This document shows positions 8,567 to 17,030 of a stretch of 64,000 nucleotides of DNA, piece by piece (position 1 is the first letter of the stretch; every line of letters starts with the position of its first letter). Source of the stretch: Caldifarciminota bacterium (lineage in GTDB: Bacteria > Hydrothermota > Hydrothermia > LBFQ01); assembly GCA_027003075.1 (NCBI GenBank), contig JALWYV010000005.1, positions 1 to 64,000 on the forward strand, given 5' to 3'. Under the pieces are notes generated by a model. It was not told the origin of the DNA and ran no database searches. It was given only the letters and a program-made list of their open reading frames with translations. Both the position numbers and the translations under genes were made by a program.

Positions 8567-10360
8567 CTAATAATCTTCTTTATCAAACAAGGCATATATA
8601 CTATCAGTTTGCTCCCCTATTACCTCTTTACAACTGGATCCCTCTCTGATAAATAGCTTATTTTTATACCATACCGGCTTTCCAACATCTTTTACAATTA
8701 TCATTAAAACCGTGTATCCATGGTACGTAATTGGAGTGGCATCAGAAATAACCTGTCTCTTTAGTTCTGATTTTAGAGCAGAATCCTTTATTTTCCCAAT
8801 TATTTTTCCAATATACTCATCTAAGGAAATACCTTGTAATTTCGCTTCTCTTTCTAATCCCACAACCCCAAATCTATTATAAACCCGCGGGACTTTTGAT
8901 AAATTGTCAAGTTTCTCAATTTTTTGTGTGTCCTCTTCTTTGTCTGTCACTCCTATAAAAATATAACCAACTTTGTTTTTGCCTAAATTTGCCATTGCAG
9001 TAATATTCTGAAGAACTTTCTCAAATGTATTTTCGTCAAAAGTGCGATTTCTATTTAAAGATAAAAAGCCTTGTTTAAATTCATACAGTGATGATTCTAC
9101 TTTAGCACGGAATAAATGATTTTCGAAGTCTAAAGTTAAGGCTCCAGAACTAAATACTGTAGTACGATCTTTAAAGTAAGGAGAAATCAACCCTTTGCAA
9201 ATATTAATATTTTTCCTTCTATCTTCTGATCTAACATAATGATGGGCGCTCTTGATTCTAGTCGAAAGATCTGTTAATGCTTCTATAATTTTTCCATATT
9301 CATGCGGTTCCTTTCCTTCTTTTATAAGCTCATAAAAAGCCATAAACATTGTATAAAAAGGCTCTTTTACAGGGTTGGGGCCAGCTTTAGGATTTAAAAT
9401 ATCTTTTAATCTCTTATCTGGGAAATATGTTTCCATCATATCTTTTATATATGAAAAAACTATCTTTATATCCTTTTTAAGATTTTCATACCCATATCTG
9501 TTTATTGCAGTTTCAACTTCAGGAGATCTATCTATTGTTCCTTTCCCATAATATTTGTCAAACTCCTCTTTGCTTGCTGGGAATGGTTTACCAAACACTA
9601 CTGAAAGCACTATATCTGCAATTAATTGTTCATCTAAACTATCTCTTAGTTGATGCACACTAAGAATCCCATGTTTGCACCAAAAGGTTTCTTCTGCTAA
9701 TATGCCATATCCAAGATTTAATCTTCTTGAGTCAATACTTATTTCGGGCATTTTTGATAATGGCAAAACATTGTTAGAAACATCTCCTCTAATCTCACTA
9801 CTTAGTTCTCGTACTATCTCCGCTAATTTTGTTGCAACTCCTGCTTGTCTAACTTCTTGAGGAGATAAATGTCTTCCAAATGCATTTATCCTCCTGAATA
9901 TCTCATTTATTTCCTCCTCGGTTGATGCCTTGTAGATAGCTATAGGAATTTGATATTCTAAAAACTTAGAAACTAGTTCCGCTGGAAAAAAATTAGATTC
10001 CCTTTCCGCGGGTTTGAATAGACCCTTTTCTGCATTTGTTTTGGCGGAAGGGAATTTCTCAATATCAAAATATACTTCCTGACCGTCCCACACTACAGCG
10101 AACTGATTTTCTATAAATCCAAATATAGCATTTAATCGTTGAATACCGTCAATAATTTCATAAGCATCAGTATCTTCCCTAAATTTTGCAAGCAAAATTA
10201 GAGGTATAGGATATCCTAAAAGTATACTGTTTATTAATGTTCTTTTTTCATTCAAAGTCCATACAAGTTTTCGTTGGTATTTTCTGTTAACAAATAATTT
10301 ATCCTCCCTATACCATCTATATAATTCCATTATACTAATACCGCGAGGTATTACACTCAT
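8567..10360 (-). CDS. DUF262-AlbA_2 (Schlafen-like) fusion, candidate defence protein
   Basis: A 597-residue protein. The N-terminus is a DUF262/ParB-like nuclease-associated domain: NRKYQRKLVW (about 25-34), LINSILLGYPIPLILLA and IIDGIQRLNAIFGF, a variant of the DGQQR motif of GmrS- and SspE-type proteins. The central 250 residues are unassigned. The last 180 residues look like an AlbA_2/Schlafen-type ATP- or RNA-binding domain: FLSLNRN at its start, NITAMANLGKNKVGYIFIGV, a GISLDEY segment and LFIREGSS near the end. No DUF1524 HNH nuclease domain is seen. The gene is strikingly AT-rich next to its neighbours and has its own promoter and a GGAGG seven bases before the ATG, pointing to horizontal gain. 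A stand-alone anti-phage role is inferred. Confidence 0.75.
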   Translation of the reverse strand: MSVIPRGISIMELYRWYREDKLFVNRKYQRKLVWTLNEKRTLINSILLGYPIPLILLAKFREDTDAYEIIDGIQRLNAIFGFIENQFAVVWDGQEVYFDIEKFPSAKTNAEKGLFKPAERESNFFPAELVSKFLEYQIPIAIYKASTEEEINEIFRRINAFGRHLSPQEVRQAGVATKLAEIVRELSSEIRGDVSNNVLPLSKMPEISIDSRRLNLGYGILAEETFWCKHGILSVHQLRDSLDEQLIADIVLSVVFGKPFPASKEEFDKYYGKGTIDRSPEVETAINRYGYENLKKDIKIVFSYIKDMMETYFPDKRLKDILNPKAGPNPVKEPFYTMFMAFYELIKEGKEPHEYGKIIEALTDLSTRIKSAHHYVRSEDRRKNINICKGLISPYFKDRTTVFSSGALTLDFENHLFRAKVESSLYEFKQGFLSLNRNRTFDENTFEKVLQNITAMANLGKNKVGYIFIGVTDKEEDTQKIEKLDNLSKVPRVYNRFGVVGLEREAKLQGISLDEYIGKIIGKIKDSALKSELKRQVISDATPITYHGYTVLMIIVKDVGKPVWYKNKLFIREGSSCKEVIGEQTDSIYALFDKEDY

Positions 10361-10406
10361 ACTCTATCCTCCTTTTCCTTAACCAAAAACATCTACCTAA
10401 GAGTTT

Positions 10407-10412
10407 ATTATA
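10407..10412 (-). promoter_or_regulatory. -10 box of the DUF262-AlbA_2 gene
   Basis: TATAAT on the minus strand with no convincing -35. It leaves a leader of about 40 bases with AAAAGGAGG before the ATG, unlike the leaderless native genes around it. Confidence 0.55.
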
Positions 10413-10469
10413 CCCCCGAACCTCTACCGATGTTCTCCAACTTCACACCCGCCCCCTATAATACCCGCC

Positions 10470-10874
10470 ATGTGGCTCGTATTCTCCCTTCTCACGATCC
10501 TGTTCTGGGGTCTATGGGGCTTCTTCATCAAGCTGGCCGCCCGTTATCTTGAGTGGTACCAGATCTACGTTCTGGGAAACGCCGCCGCCTTCCTCCTCTC
10601 TGGCTACTTCCTCGTCCGTTATGGGGCGAACTTCGTGGGTACAGGTAGGGGGCTTCTCCTCGGCCTCGCCGCCGGGGTCGTGGGAACACTCGGTTACATC
10701 TTCTTCATACTTGCGACCAAAACGGGCAGGGTTTCCATAGTCGTACCCTTAACCGCCGTATACCCCGCCGTTACCTTTATCCTCGCCCTCCTGCTGTTGC
10801 GGGAACCCTTCAACCTCCGCCACCTTCTGGGTATGGTCCTGGCACTGGCAGGGGCGATGCTGCTGTCCTTTTAA
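10470..10874 (+). CDS. EamA-family membrane protein (single half)
   Basis: A 134-residue, very hydrophobic protein with four predicted helices and an EamA/DMT signature near its end (VVPLTAVYPAVTFILALLLL, REPFNLRHLLGMVLALAG). Full DMT exporters have two such repeats; single-repeat members probably act as dimers and export small metabolites. The ATG is 7 bases after TATAAT (10457-10462), so it is probably leaderless. It converges on the DUF3365 gene and the two share one TTAA as stop codons. Confidence 0.85.
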   Translation: MWLVFSLLTILFWGLWGFFIKLAARYLEWYQIYVLGNAAAFLLSGYFLVRYGANFVGTGRGLLLGLAAGVVGTLGYIFFILATKTGRVSIVVPLTAVYPAVTFILALLLLREPFNLRHLLGMVLALAGAMLLSF

Positions 10875-11479
10875 CGGACCCGCTCAGCAGGTATCTCCAC
10901 CCGGACCACACCCCTGAAGTCCCCCTCTTTGTACCCTATGGCCTTATCCTCGGGGTACTTCTTCTTAATGGCCTCGTACACCTCGGGCTTTATATCCTTA
11001 CCCGGCGTACCGTGGCAGGTAAGGCAGAGCTTAAGAACCTTCAGGGGGAAGTAGTAACGATATACGAGTTTATCCCCCACCTTCACCTTCTGAACGTAGT
11101 GCGCCGGAGGTTTCTTACCCTCCTTGAAGAACTTCTCAAAGTACCTTAGAGCCTCCTCCTCGTACTTATCGGGCTTGTTTTTTGGGTTTCTGTACTTGAA
11201 GGTGGTACGCTTTATCTTAACGCCGAAGGCTTCAGATATGCTGTCCGTAAGGGGATAGGCCCTCTCAGAGCAGTAGTTTATGGTCGCCACGGGTCCCTTC
11301 TCCTCAAGGGAGGTGGTTACCTCCCCCAGAAGAGTTTTAAGCAGGGTCATCGTCGCTTTCTTCCCTATCTCAACGACCTTTTTCTCCGTCTCTGGATCAA
11401 GGGAAGACTTTTTCCCGGCCGTAAGGAGTACACCACCGATCAGGACGGGTACCAGGGTGAGTGCTACCATCCTCCTCAT
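10871..11479 (-). CDS. Exported DUF3365 (Tll0287-like) c-type haem protein
   Basis: 202 residues with an N-terminal signal (MRRMVALTLVPVLIGG) and a single haem c motif CLTCHG at about residue 153, in a DUF3365-like fold with conserved INYCSERA and a FPLKVLKLC run before the haem. Family members are haem sensors or electron carriers, often in the periplasm or in front of kinases; here the domain stands alone. The ATG is 9 bases after TATAAT (11494-11489), a leaderless configuration. Confidence 0.82.
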   Translation of the reverse strand: MRRMVALTLVPVLIGGVLLTAGKKSSLDPETEKKVVEIGKKATMTLLKTLLGEVTTSLEEKGPVATINYCSERAYPLTDSISEAFGVKIKRTTFKYRNPKNKPDKYEEEALRYFEKFFKEGKKPPAHYVQKVKVGDKLVYRYYFPLKVLKLCLTCHGTPGKDIKPEVYEAIKKKYPEDKAIGYKEGDFRGVVRVEIPAERVR

Positions 11480-11512
11480 AGCGAGGGTATTATAAAGTGG
11501 AAAATTTGTTTT

Positions 11513-12376
11513 CTAACCGCATGCCCCTTCGCACGCGTACCCTTCCGGTTCAACCTGAAGTGTGACGTGCTTTATCCCCATCTCTCCGAGTTTCTCCCGC
11601 ACCTCGGCGAGTACGCGGGATACTTCATCGGCACTTAGACCACCACTGAGGACGACATGGGCCGATACCGATGGCTCCCTTGACGAGATCGCCCAGACGT
11701 GGACGTCGTGAACCTCCTTAACCCCCTCAACCGATCCTATGGCCCGGGCGACCGTGAGGGAGTCGTACCCCTCCGGAGCGAACTCCATGAGTATACGAGC
11801 AGACTTCAGCATAAGGGATAAGCCATCCTTTAGAAGGATCGGTACGAAAAGTAGGGTCAAGAGGGAATCAACGGCCTTCCATCCCGTCAATACCATAACC
11901 AGCCCTCCGAGGACCACGGCGAGGGAAAAGGCGGCATCTCCCACGAGGTGGAGGTAAGCCGACCTTATGTTAAGATCCTCCTTGCCGTGCAGTATATACG
12001 CCGATATGGAGTTTACCACGAAGGCGATTGCACCCACCGTAAGGACGTACGTACCCATCACCTCGGATTCCCCTCTTATCAGGGATACAGCAGCCTCGTA
12101 ACCCACGTAGAGGACCGATAGGATGAGCATAACCGATCCTATGAAGGCACCGAAGGCCTCCGCCCTCGCGTAGCCGTAGGTTGAGATTCTGGTCGGTTTA
12201 CGTCGTGAGAGGTAGAGGGCGATCAGGGAAACGAAGAGTGCGAGTACGTCCTGAAGGTTATGGAGGGCGTCCGAGGCAAGGGCGAGGGAACCGGACACGT
12301 AGGCGAACCACAGCTCAAACAGTACGATCCCCACGTTCAGCACTATGGCCAGAGATAACCTCCGCAAGCGAACCAT
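11513..12376 (-). CDS. Cation diffusion facilitator (CzcD/ZitB type)
   Basis: Proton-coupled exporter of Zn2+ or similar divalent metal. Six helices, the metal site motif ASDALHNLQD in helix 2 and HLVGDAAFS in helix 5, and a cytoplasmic ferredoxin-like domain from about residue 205. The tail CEGACG carries two cysteines that could bind metal. I take the ATG at 12376 (MVRLRRLS) because it matches the usual start of the family; an in-frame start at 12415 would add 13 unconserved residues. A poor -10 (TATCTC) lies 7 bases ahead. It is divergent from the Nudix gene. Confidence 0.88.
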   Translation of the reverse strand: MVRLRRLSLAIVLNVGIVLFELWFAYVSGSLALASDALHNLQDVLALFVSLIALYLSRRKPTRISTYGYARAEAFGAFIGSVMLILSVLYVGYEAAVSLIRGESEVMGTYVLTVGAIAFVVNSISAYILHGKEDLNIRSAYLHLVGDAAFSLAVVLGGLVMVLTGWKAVDSLLTLLFVPILLKDGLSLMLKSARILMEFAPEGYDSLTVARAIGSVEGVKEVHDVHVWAISSREPSVSAHVVLSGGLSADEVSRVLAEVREKLGEMGIKHVTLQVEPEGYACEGACG

Positions 12377-12417
12377 TTTATAGGAGATACGAAACGCCAC
12401 CGTACAATCTCCCACCC

Positions 12418-12894
12418 GTGAGACGCTACGTAATAGGGTACCCGGTAAGGAACGGAAAGGTCCTGTTGATACACAAGAAGCGGGGTCTGGGCGAGGGGTT
12501 GTACAACGGGGTAGGGGGTAAGGTTGAGGATGGGGAGAGTTCGGAAAAGGCCATCGTCAGGGAAGCGGAAGAAGAGATAGGGATAAAGGTTAAATCCTAT
12601 CGCAGGATGGCCAGAATATTCTTCTACGACAACTACGGCACGTCTATGGAGGTGGACGTTTTCCTGATAGAGGAGTGGGAGGGTGAACCGGTGGAGAGCG
12701 ACGAGGCCCGACCCGAATGGTTCCCTATAGACTGCCTGCCTTACGATAGGATGTGGGAGGACGATCGGGTATGGTTATGGAGGGTCCTCAGGGGAGAGGA
12801 GCTCACGGCGAAGTTCTGGTTTAACGATATCTGGGGGAAGCACGAATCTCCCCGCATGTTGAGATGTGAAGTTAGTGCGGGCATCGTTGAATAA
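12418..12894 (+). CDS. Nudix hydrolase, MTH1-like (8-oxo-dGTP pyrophosphatase)
   Basis: 158 residues. Perfect Nudix box from GGKVEDGES to REAEEEIGI, preceded by KKRGLGEGLYNGVG. The later RPEWFPIDCLPYDRMWEDD resembles the MTH1 segment that contacts oxidised purines (R-WF-MW-DD), so sanitation of 8-oxo-dGTP/2-oxo-dATP is likely. The reading frame is open to 12181, but GTG at 12418 is the right start: it aligns with the family and lies 9 bases after a TACAAT -10 (12403-12408). Confidence 0.85.
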   Translation: MRRYVIGYPVRNGKVLLIHKKRGLGEGLYNGVGGKVEDGESSEKAIVREAEEEIGIKVKSYRRMARIFFYDNYGTSMEVDVFLIEEWEGEPVESDEARPEWFPIDCLPYDRMWEDDRVWLWRVLRGEELTAKFWFNDIWGKHESPRMLRCEVSAGIVE

Positions 12895-12926
12895 CGGCCG
12901 GCTGGTGGTGGGATACTGCTCAGCGG

Positions 12927-12954
12927 TATAATAGGAGCCTTGAAAGGAGGAAAG
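12927..12954 (+). promoter_or_regulatory. clpP -10 box and ribosome binding site
   Basis: TATAAT (12927-12932), seven bases, then TTGAAAGGAGGAAAG leading to the ATG at 12955. Transcription starting about 7 bases after the -10 leaves a leader of about 15 bases with a strong GGAGG. The TTG at 12940 is in frame and could be a second, leaderless start. Confidence 0.6.
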
Positions 12955-13569
12955 ATGAAAGCGCAGTACGTGCCGATGGTGATAGAGCATGAGGGACGGA
13001 TGGAGAGGGCGTACGATATCTACTCCCGCCTTCTGAAGGACCGCATTATATTCCTTACGTCCCCCATAGACGACCACGTGGCCGGGCTGGTCATAGCCCA
13101 GATGCTCTATCTTGAGACGCAGGATCCGGAGAAGGACATATACCTGTACATAAACTCCCCCGGCGGACAGGTGACGGCCGGGCTTGCCATATACGACACC
13201 ATGCAGTACATAAAACCCCCCGTCGTTACGGTGGGGCTGGGTATGGCGGCGTCCATGGCCGCCGTTCTACTCGCGGCCGGTCATCCCGGCAAGAGACTCA
13301 TACTCCCCCACTCCCGCGTAATGATCCACCAGCCGTGGGGTGGAGTACAGGGGCAGGCGACGGATATAGAGATAGAGGCCCGCGAGGTCTCCCGTCTGAA
13401 GAAGATGTTGAACGAGATCCTCGCCCGGCATACGGGCCAGCCCCTGAAGAAGATAGAGAGGGATACGGACAGGAACTTCTACATGTCGGCGGAGGAGGCT
13501 CTGAGGTACGGTATAGTGGACAGGATCGTGGAGTTGAGGAAGTATGGAGAGATTAAAAAAGAAGCTTAA
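12955..13569 (+). CDS. clpP: ATP-dependent Clp protease proteolytic subunit
   Basis: Serine protease that forms the double heptamer chamber served by ClpX. Catalytic triad: Ser in [10 protein letters not shown], His in MIHQPWGG, Asp in GIVDRI. 204 residues from the ATG at 12955, chosen because GGAGG precedes it by 4 bases; TTG at 12940 would add MKGGK. The 3' end overlaps clpX by 26 bases, so the two subunits are translated from one mRNA. Confidence 0.97.
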   Translation: MKAQYVPMVIEHEGRMERAYDIYSRLLKDRIIFLTSPIDDHVAGLVIAQMLYLETQDPEKDIYLYINSPGGQVTAGLAIYDTMQYIKPPVVTVGLGMAASMAAVLLAAGHPGKRLILPHSRVMIHQPWGGVQGQATDIEIEAREVSRLKKMLNEILARHTGQPLKKIERDTDRNFYMSAEEALRYGIVDRIVELRKYGEIKKEA

Positions 13570-14782
13570 CGTCAGATGCTCCTTCTGTGGCCAGAGGGTT
13601 GAACCGGGCAGGTTCTTCACCGGAAACGGTGCCGTCATATGTTACGACTGCGTGAGAACGGCCTTCTACACGATAGAGGGTGACCTCCTCGCCGAAGAGG
13701 AGGAACCCATACCGGACCTCCCCACACCTTCTGAGATAAAGGCCTACCTTGACAGGTACGTCGTGGGACAGGAGGAGGCGAAGAAGGTCATATCCGTGGC
13801 CGTTTACAACCACTACAAGCGCATATACAACCGGAGCAAACTCGGTGGGGTGGAGTTTGAAAAGTCCAACATACTCCTGATAGGACCCTCCGGAACGGGC
13901 AAGACCCTCATAGCCCGAACCCTCGCCAAACTCCTGTACGTCCCCTTCGCCATATACGACGCCACCCCCCTGACGGAGGCCGGATACGTGGGCGAGGACG
14001 TTGAGAACATACTCCTCAGGTTAATACAGGCGGCCGACCACGACGTTGAGAGGGCGCAGAAGGGTATAATCTTCCTTGACGAGATAGACAAGCTCGCCCG
14101 AAAGGGCGACAGCCCCTCCATAACGCGGGACGTATCGGGCGAGGGGGTCCAGCAGGCCCTCCTGAAGATAATAGAGGGTACGGTGGCCAACGTTCCGCCT
14201 GCCGGCGGGAGAAAACATCCAGAGCAGGCCTACATACAGATAGACACGTCCGACATCCTCTTCATCTTCGGCGGGGCCTTTGAGGGGTTAGAGGAGATAG
14301 TCAAACGGAGGATAGGAAAGCGGGCGATAGGTTTCAGGACGGAGAGGGAGGAGGAACTGAGTCCGGAGGAGGAGAGGTACAGGATACTCCGCCACGTCGT
14401 CCCGGAGGACCTCATAAAGTACGGTATGATCCCGGAGTTCGTAGGCAGGGTCCCCATAATCGTACCCCTGCACCCCCTGAGCGAGGAGGACATGGTAAAG
14501 ATCCTGACGGAGACCTACAGCGCCCCCGTAAAGCAGTTCAAGAAGCTCTTTGAGCTGGAGGGGGTGGAATTAGAGTTTGAGGAGGAGGCTTACAGGGCGA
14601 TAGCCCGCAGGGCGATGGAGATGGGTACCGGTGCGAGGGGGTTGAGGAGCGTCTTAGAGAACCTCCTGATGGACGTGATGTTCCGTCTTCCCAACATAGC
14701 CCGCGAGATAGAGAAGGTCTACGTGGATAAGAACCTGAGGGTTATAACCGTACCGAGGAGACGGAAAAAGAAGGCCGTTTAA
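13544..14782 (+). CDS. clpX: ClpX unfoldase
   Basis: AAA+ ATPase that recognises, unfolds and feeds substrates to ClpP. The N-terminal zinc-binding domain has Cys12, Cys15, Cys33 and Cys36; Walker A is GPSGTGKT, Walker [10 protein letters not shown], sensor 2 GARGLRS. 412 residues. The ATG lies inside the clpP 3' end. It converges on thiD and the two genes share a single TTAA as their stop codons. Confidence 0.97.
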   Translation: MERLKKKLNVRCSFCGQRVEPGRFFTGNGAVICYDCVRTAFYTIEGDLLAEEEEPIPDLPTPSEIKAYLDRYVVGQEEAKKVISVAVYNHYKRIYNRSKLGGVEFEKSNILLIGPSGTGKTLIARTLAKLLYVPFAIYDATPLTEAGYVGEDVENILLRLIQAADHDVERAQKGIIFLDEIDKLARKGDSPSITRDVSGEGVQQALLKIIEGTVANVPPAGGRKHPEQAYIQIDTSDILFIFGGAFEGLEEIVKRRIGKRAIGFRTEREEELSPEEERYRILRHVVPEDLIKYGMIPEFVGRVPIIVPLHPLSEEDMVKILTETYSAPVKQFKKLFELEGVELEFEEEAYRAIARRAMEMGTGARGLRSVLENLLMDVMFRLPNIAREIEKVYVDKNLRVITVPRRRKKKAV

Positions 14783-15585
14783 CAGGGGAAATTTCCACCG
14801 TACGGCCGGAATATTACGGGTCGTCCCCGTCCCACTTTAACGACACCCTCCCGAAGGGCCTTCCTCATATCGGATACGGCCAGACTTACGGCCGTTATGA
14901 TATCGCACCCGCGGGAGAGTAGAGCCGCCACGGACGAGGCCAGAACGCAACCCGTCCCGTGAACGTCCACGTTTAGCTTCGTATCCACGAAGCGGTAGAC
15001 GCGGTCCCCGTCGGGCTTCCGTACTCTCAGGAGGTCAACCACCTCCCCCTCAAGGTGTCCCCCCTTTATGAGGACGGCCTCCGGTCCCATTCTCAGTATC
15101 CTTCCGGCCGCCTCCTCCATATCTTTGACGTTCCCTATTTCAATTCCGGTCAGGTACTCCGCCTCCGGAACGTTCGGGGTCACGAGCGTGGCCATGGGGA
15201 AAAGCCTCCTGACCATCTCCTCGGTACCCCTATCGTCCAGAAGTACGGCCCCGGACGTTGACCTCATAACCGGATCCACGACCAGGTTTTTCACTCCGTA
15301 CCGTTTCAGGAGATCCGCCACCACACCGACGATTTCGGCATCTGCCAGCATTCCCGTCTTAACGGTCTGAAAGTCCATATCCGATAACAGTATCTCCATC
15401 TGACGCCCCACATCGTCGGGATGTAAGGGGGATACACCGTACACCTTCCGGGTATCCTGAAAGGTCAGGGCGGTAATGACGGCAGCCCCGTACACCCCGT
15501 ACCGGTTGAAGGTTCTAACATCTGCGAGGGTACCTGCCCCTCCGGAAGGGTCAAAACCGGCAACGCTAATGGCCCTGGCCTTCAT
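14779..15585 (-). CDS. thiD: Hydroxymethylpyrimidine (phosphate) kinase
   Basis: Ribokinase-fold enzyme of thiamine synthesis, phosphorylating HMP and HMP-P. Diagnostic N-terminus [17 protein letters not shown], then [11 protein letters not shown] and a C-terminal [15 protein letters not shown] with the anion hole and catalytic Asp. 268 residues. The start overlaps the 3' end of the MerR gene by 20 bases; dprA, merR and thiD form one tightly overlapping minus-strand unit. Confidence 0.95.
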   Translation of the reverse strand: MKARAISVAGFDPSGGAGTLADVRTFNRYGVYGAAVITALTFQDTRKVYGVSPLHPDDVGRQMEILLSDMDFQTVKTGMLADAEIVGVVADLLKRYGVKNLVVDPVMRSTSGAVLLDDRGTEEMVRRLFPMATLVTPNVPEAEYLTGIEIGNVKDMEEAAGRILRMGPEAVLIKGGHLEGEVVDLLRVRKPDGDRVYRFVDTKLNVDVHGTGCVLASSVAALLSRGCDIITAVSLAVSDMRKALREGVVKVGRGRPVIFRPYGGNFPC

Positions 15586-15916
15586 CTTCCATTACCTTCA
15601 GGAACCTCCTTATGCGGTTGCGCAATCTCAGGATCTCGTTCCTGCACCTCTTTATCCTGGCACGCAGTTTAAGTTCCTCGTAGGATCTGACTATAACGTC
15701 CGGTGGGTACTCGTCGGATAGGGCCTTGAAGTCCACCAGTTTCCTGAAGTCCTCCGGCCCGTAGAACCTCCTACCGTTCCGCACCTTGGCCCTTATGAAC
15801 CCCATCCTCTCAAGGGAGTATATGCGGCTTCTATTTAATCCGGTTAACCTCTCAATCTCTGCGAGTGTGTAGTACAGGCGCCCCGGATCCCTTTCAAGGT
15901 AGTTCTTTCTCCTCAA
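15566..15916 (-). CDS. MerR-type HTH protein
   Basis: 116 residues. N-terminal winged helix-turn-helix of MerR type (YYTLAEIERLTGLNRSRIYS, then MGFIRAKVRNGRRFYGPEDF), followed by a basic helix rich in Arg (about residues 80-108) that may form a coiled coil. It starts with TTG, overlapping the dprA stop (TTGA). No effector domain or metal-binding cysteines are present, so target and inducer are unknown. Confidence 0.8.
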   Translation of the reverse strand: MRRKNYLERDPGRLYYTLAEIERLTGLNRSRIYSLERMGFIRAKVRNGRRFYGPEDFRKLVDFKALSDEYPPDVIVRSYEELKLRARIKRCRNEILRLRNRIRRFLKVMEDEGQGH

Positions 15917-16980
15917 GGTGTGGCCTCGTAGAGTTTGCCGGGTAGCTCCCGGACGTAGCCTTTCATCTGGAGGGTGAGCAGGAGGGAGTATATCCGGGAC
16001 ATGGGAAATCCCGTACGGTACACGATCTCGTCAATATGTAGAGGTTCCTTGAGCAGGTCTAAGACGAAGGCCTCGGCCTCGTCCACGTCCTTCCTCTCCG
16101 TACGGTGGACCCGCTGGGGGATGCCTCCCGTAACGTCCTCAACGAAGTGATCTATATCGTAAACCGGCTTCGCGCCGTCAAACAACAGACGGTTGCTCCC
16201 GTAGGCCCTCTTATCAAGGGGGCTGAAGGGAACCGCCCACACGTCCTTCCCCTGATCAAGGGCCCAGGATGCCGTTATTAACGCCCCCGATCTGGAGGGG
16301 GCCTGTACGACCACCACGACGTCCGATAGGGCGCTTATCACCCGGTTCCGTGCCGGGAAGTTCCCCTGATTCGGAGGGGTGCCGAAGGGAAACTCAGAAA
16401 CTATGACACCACCGCCCTCAACTATCCGTTTGAAAAGAGAGAGGTTCTCACGGGGATACGGCCTGTCCATACCGGAGCCGAGAACCACCACCGTCCTCCC
16501 CCCTCCGTCTAATGCCCCCCTGTGGGCGTGGGTATCAATACCGTACGCACCGCCGGACACGACCACCACGCCGGCTTCGGCCAGCCTCTTCCCCATCTCA
16601 AAGCTTATCCTCTTAGCATCCTCACCCGGGTAACGAGTTCCCACTATGGCCACCGCCTTTTCGTTCAGGACGGTGGGGTCCCCCATGACGTAGAGGACGA
16701 CGGGCATGTTGTCGTAATGCCTGAGTTTCTCCGGGTAATCCTCGTCCATAAGCGTTAAGACCTTCACGTTGAGCTTTCTGGCCCTCAGGAGTTCCTCCTC
16801 CGCCCTCTTCAGATCTACGGACAGTACGTAAGAGGCCTTAACGGGACCCACGACCTCCCTGAGTTCCCCTTTTCTCGCAATTGCCTCCTCAACGCTCCCG
16901 AAGGTGGAAAGGATCTTCCGGATGGTCTTCGGTCCTATACCCTTTTGTAGATGCAGGGCCAGAATGTAGAGGTTCTCCAC
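15913..16980 (-). CDS. dprA: DNA processing protein DprA
   Basis: Loads RecA onto incoming single-stranded DNA in natural transformation. Extended Rossmann fold with VAIVGTRYPGEDAKR and SGGAYGIDTHAHRGAL, and a C-terminal winged helix (HIDEIVYRTGFPMSRIYSLL). I start at GTG 16980 (355 residues), 8 bases after TAAAAT (16994-16989). The frame opens at 17013, but that start would lie upstream of the -10. Divergent from the gene at 17031, with back-to-back -10 boxes. Confidence 0.93.
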   Translation of the reverse strand: MENLYILALHLQKGIGPKTIRKILSTFGSVEEAIARKGELREVVGPVKASYVLSVDLKRAEEELLRARKLNVKVLTLMDEDYPEKLRHYDNMPVVLYVMGDPTVLNEKAVAIVGTRYPGEDAKRISFEMGKRLAEAGVVVVSGGAYGIDTHAHRGALDGGGRTVVVLGSGMDRPYPRENLSLFKRIVEGGGVIVSEFPFGTPPNQGNFPARNRVISALSDVVVVVQAPSRSGALITASWALDQGKDVWAVPFSPLDKRAYGSNRLLFDGAKPVYDIDHFVEDVTGGIPQRVHRTERKDVDEAEAFVLDLLKEPLHIDEIVYRTGFPMSRIYSLLLTLQMKGYVRELPGKLYEATP

Positions 16981-17030
16981 GTGGGCGTATTTTAAGGATG
17001 AAGGTAAACGCACCCTTAGAATCGTATTCC

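Noticed and set aside
12181-12417. Upstream in-frame extension of the Nudix gene
   Set aside because: It lies antisense within the CDF gene and the GTG at 12418 fits both family and -10 spacing.
16881-17030. Upstream extension of the propeller protein, including ATG 16998
   Set aside because: It is antisense to dprA, and a TAGAAT box 8 bases before 17031 marks the start.
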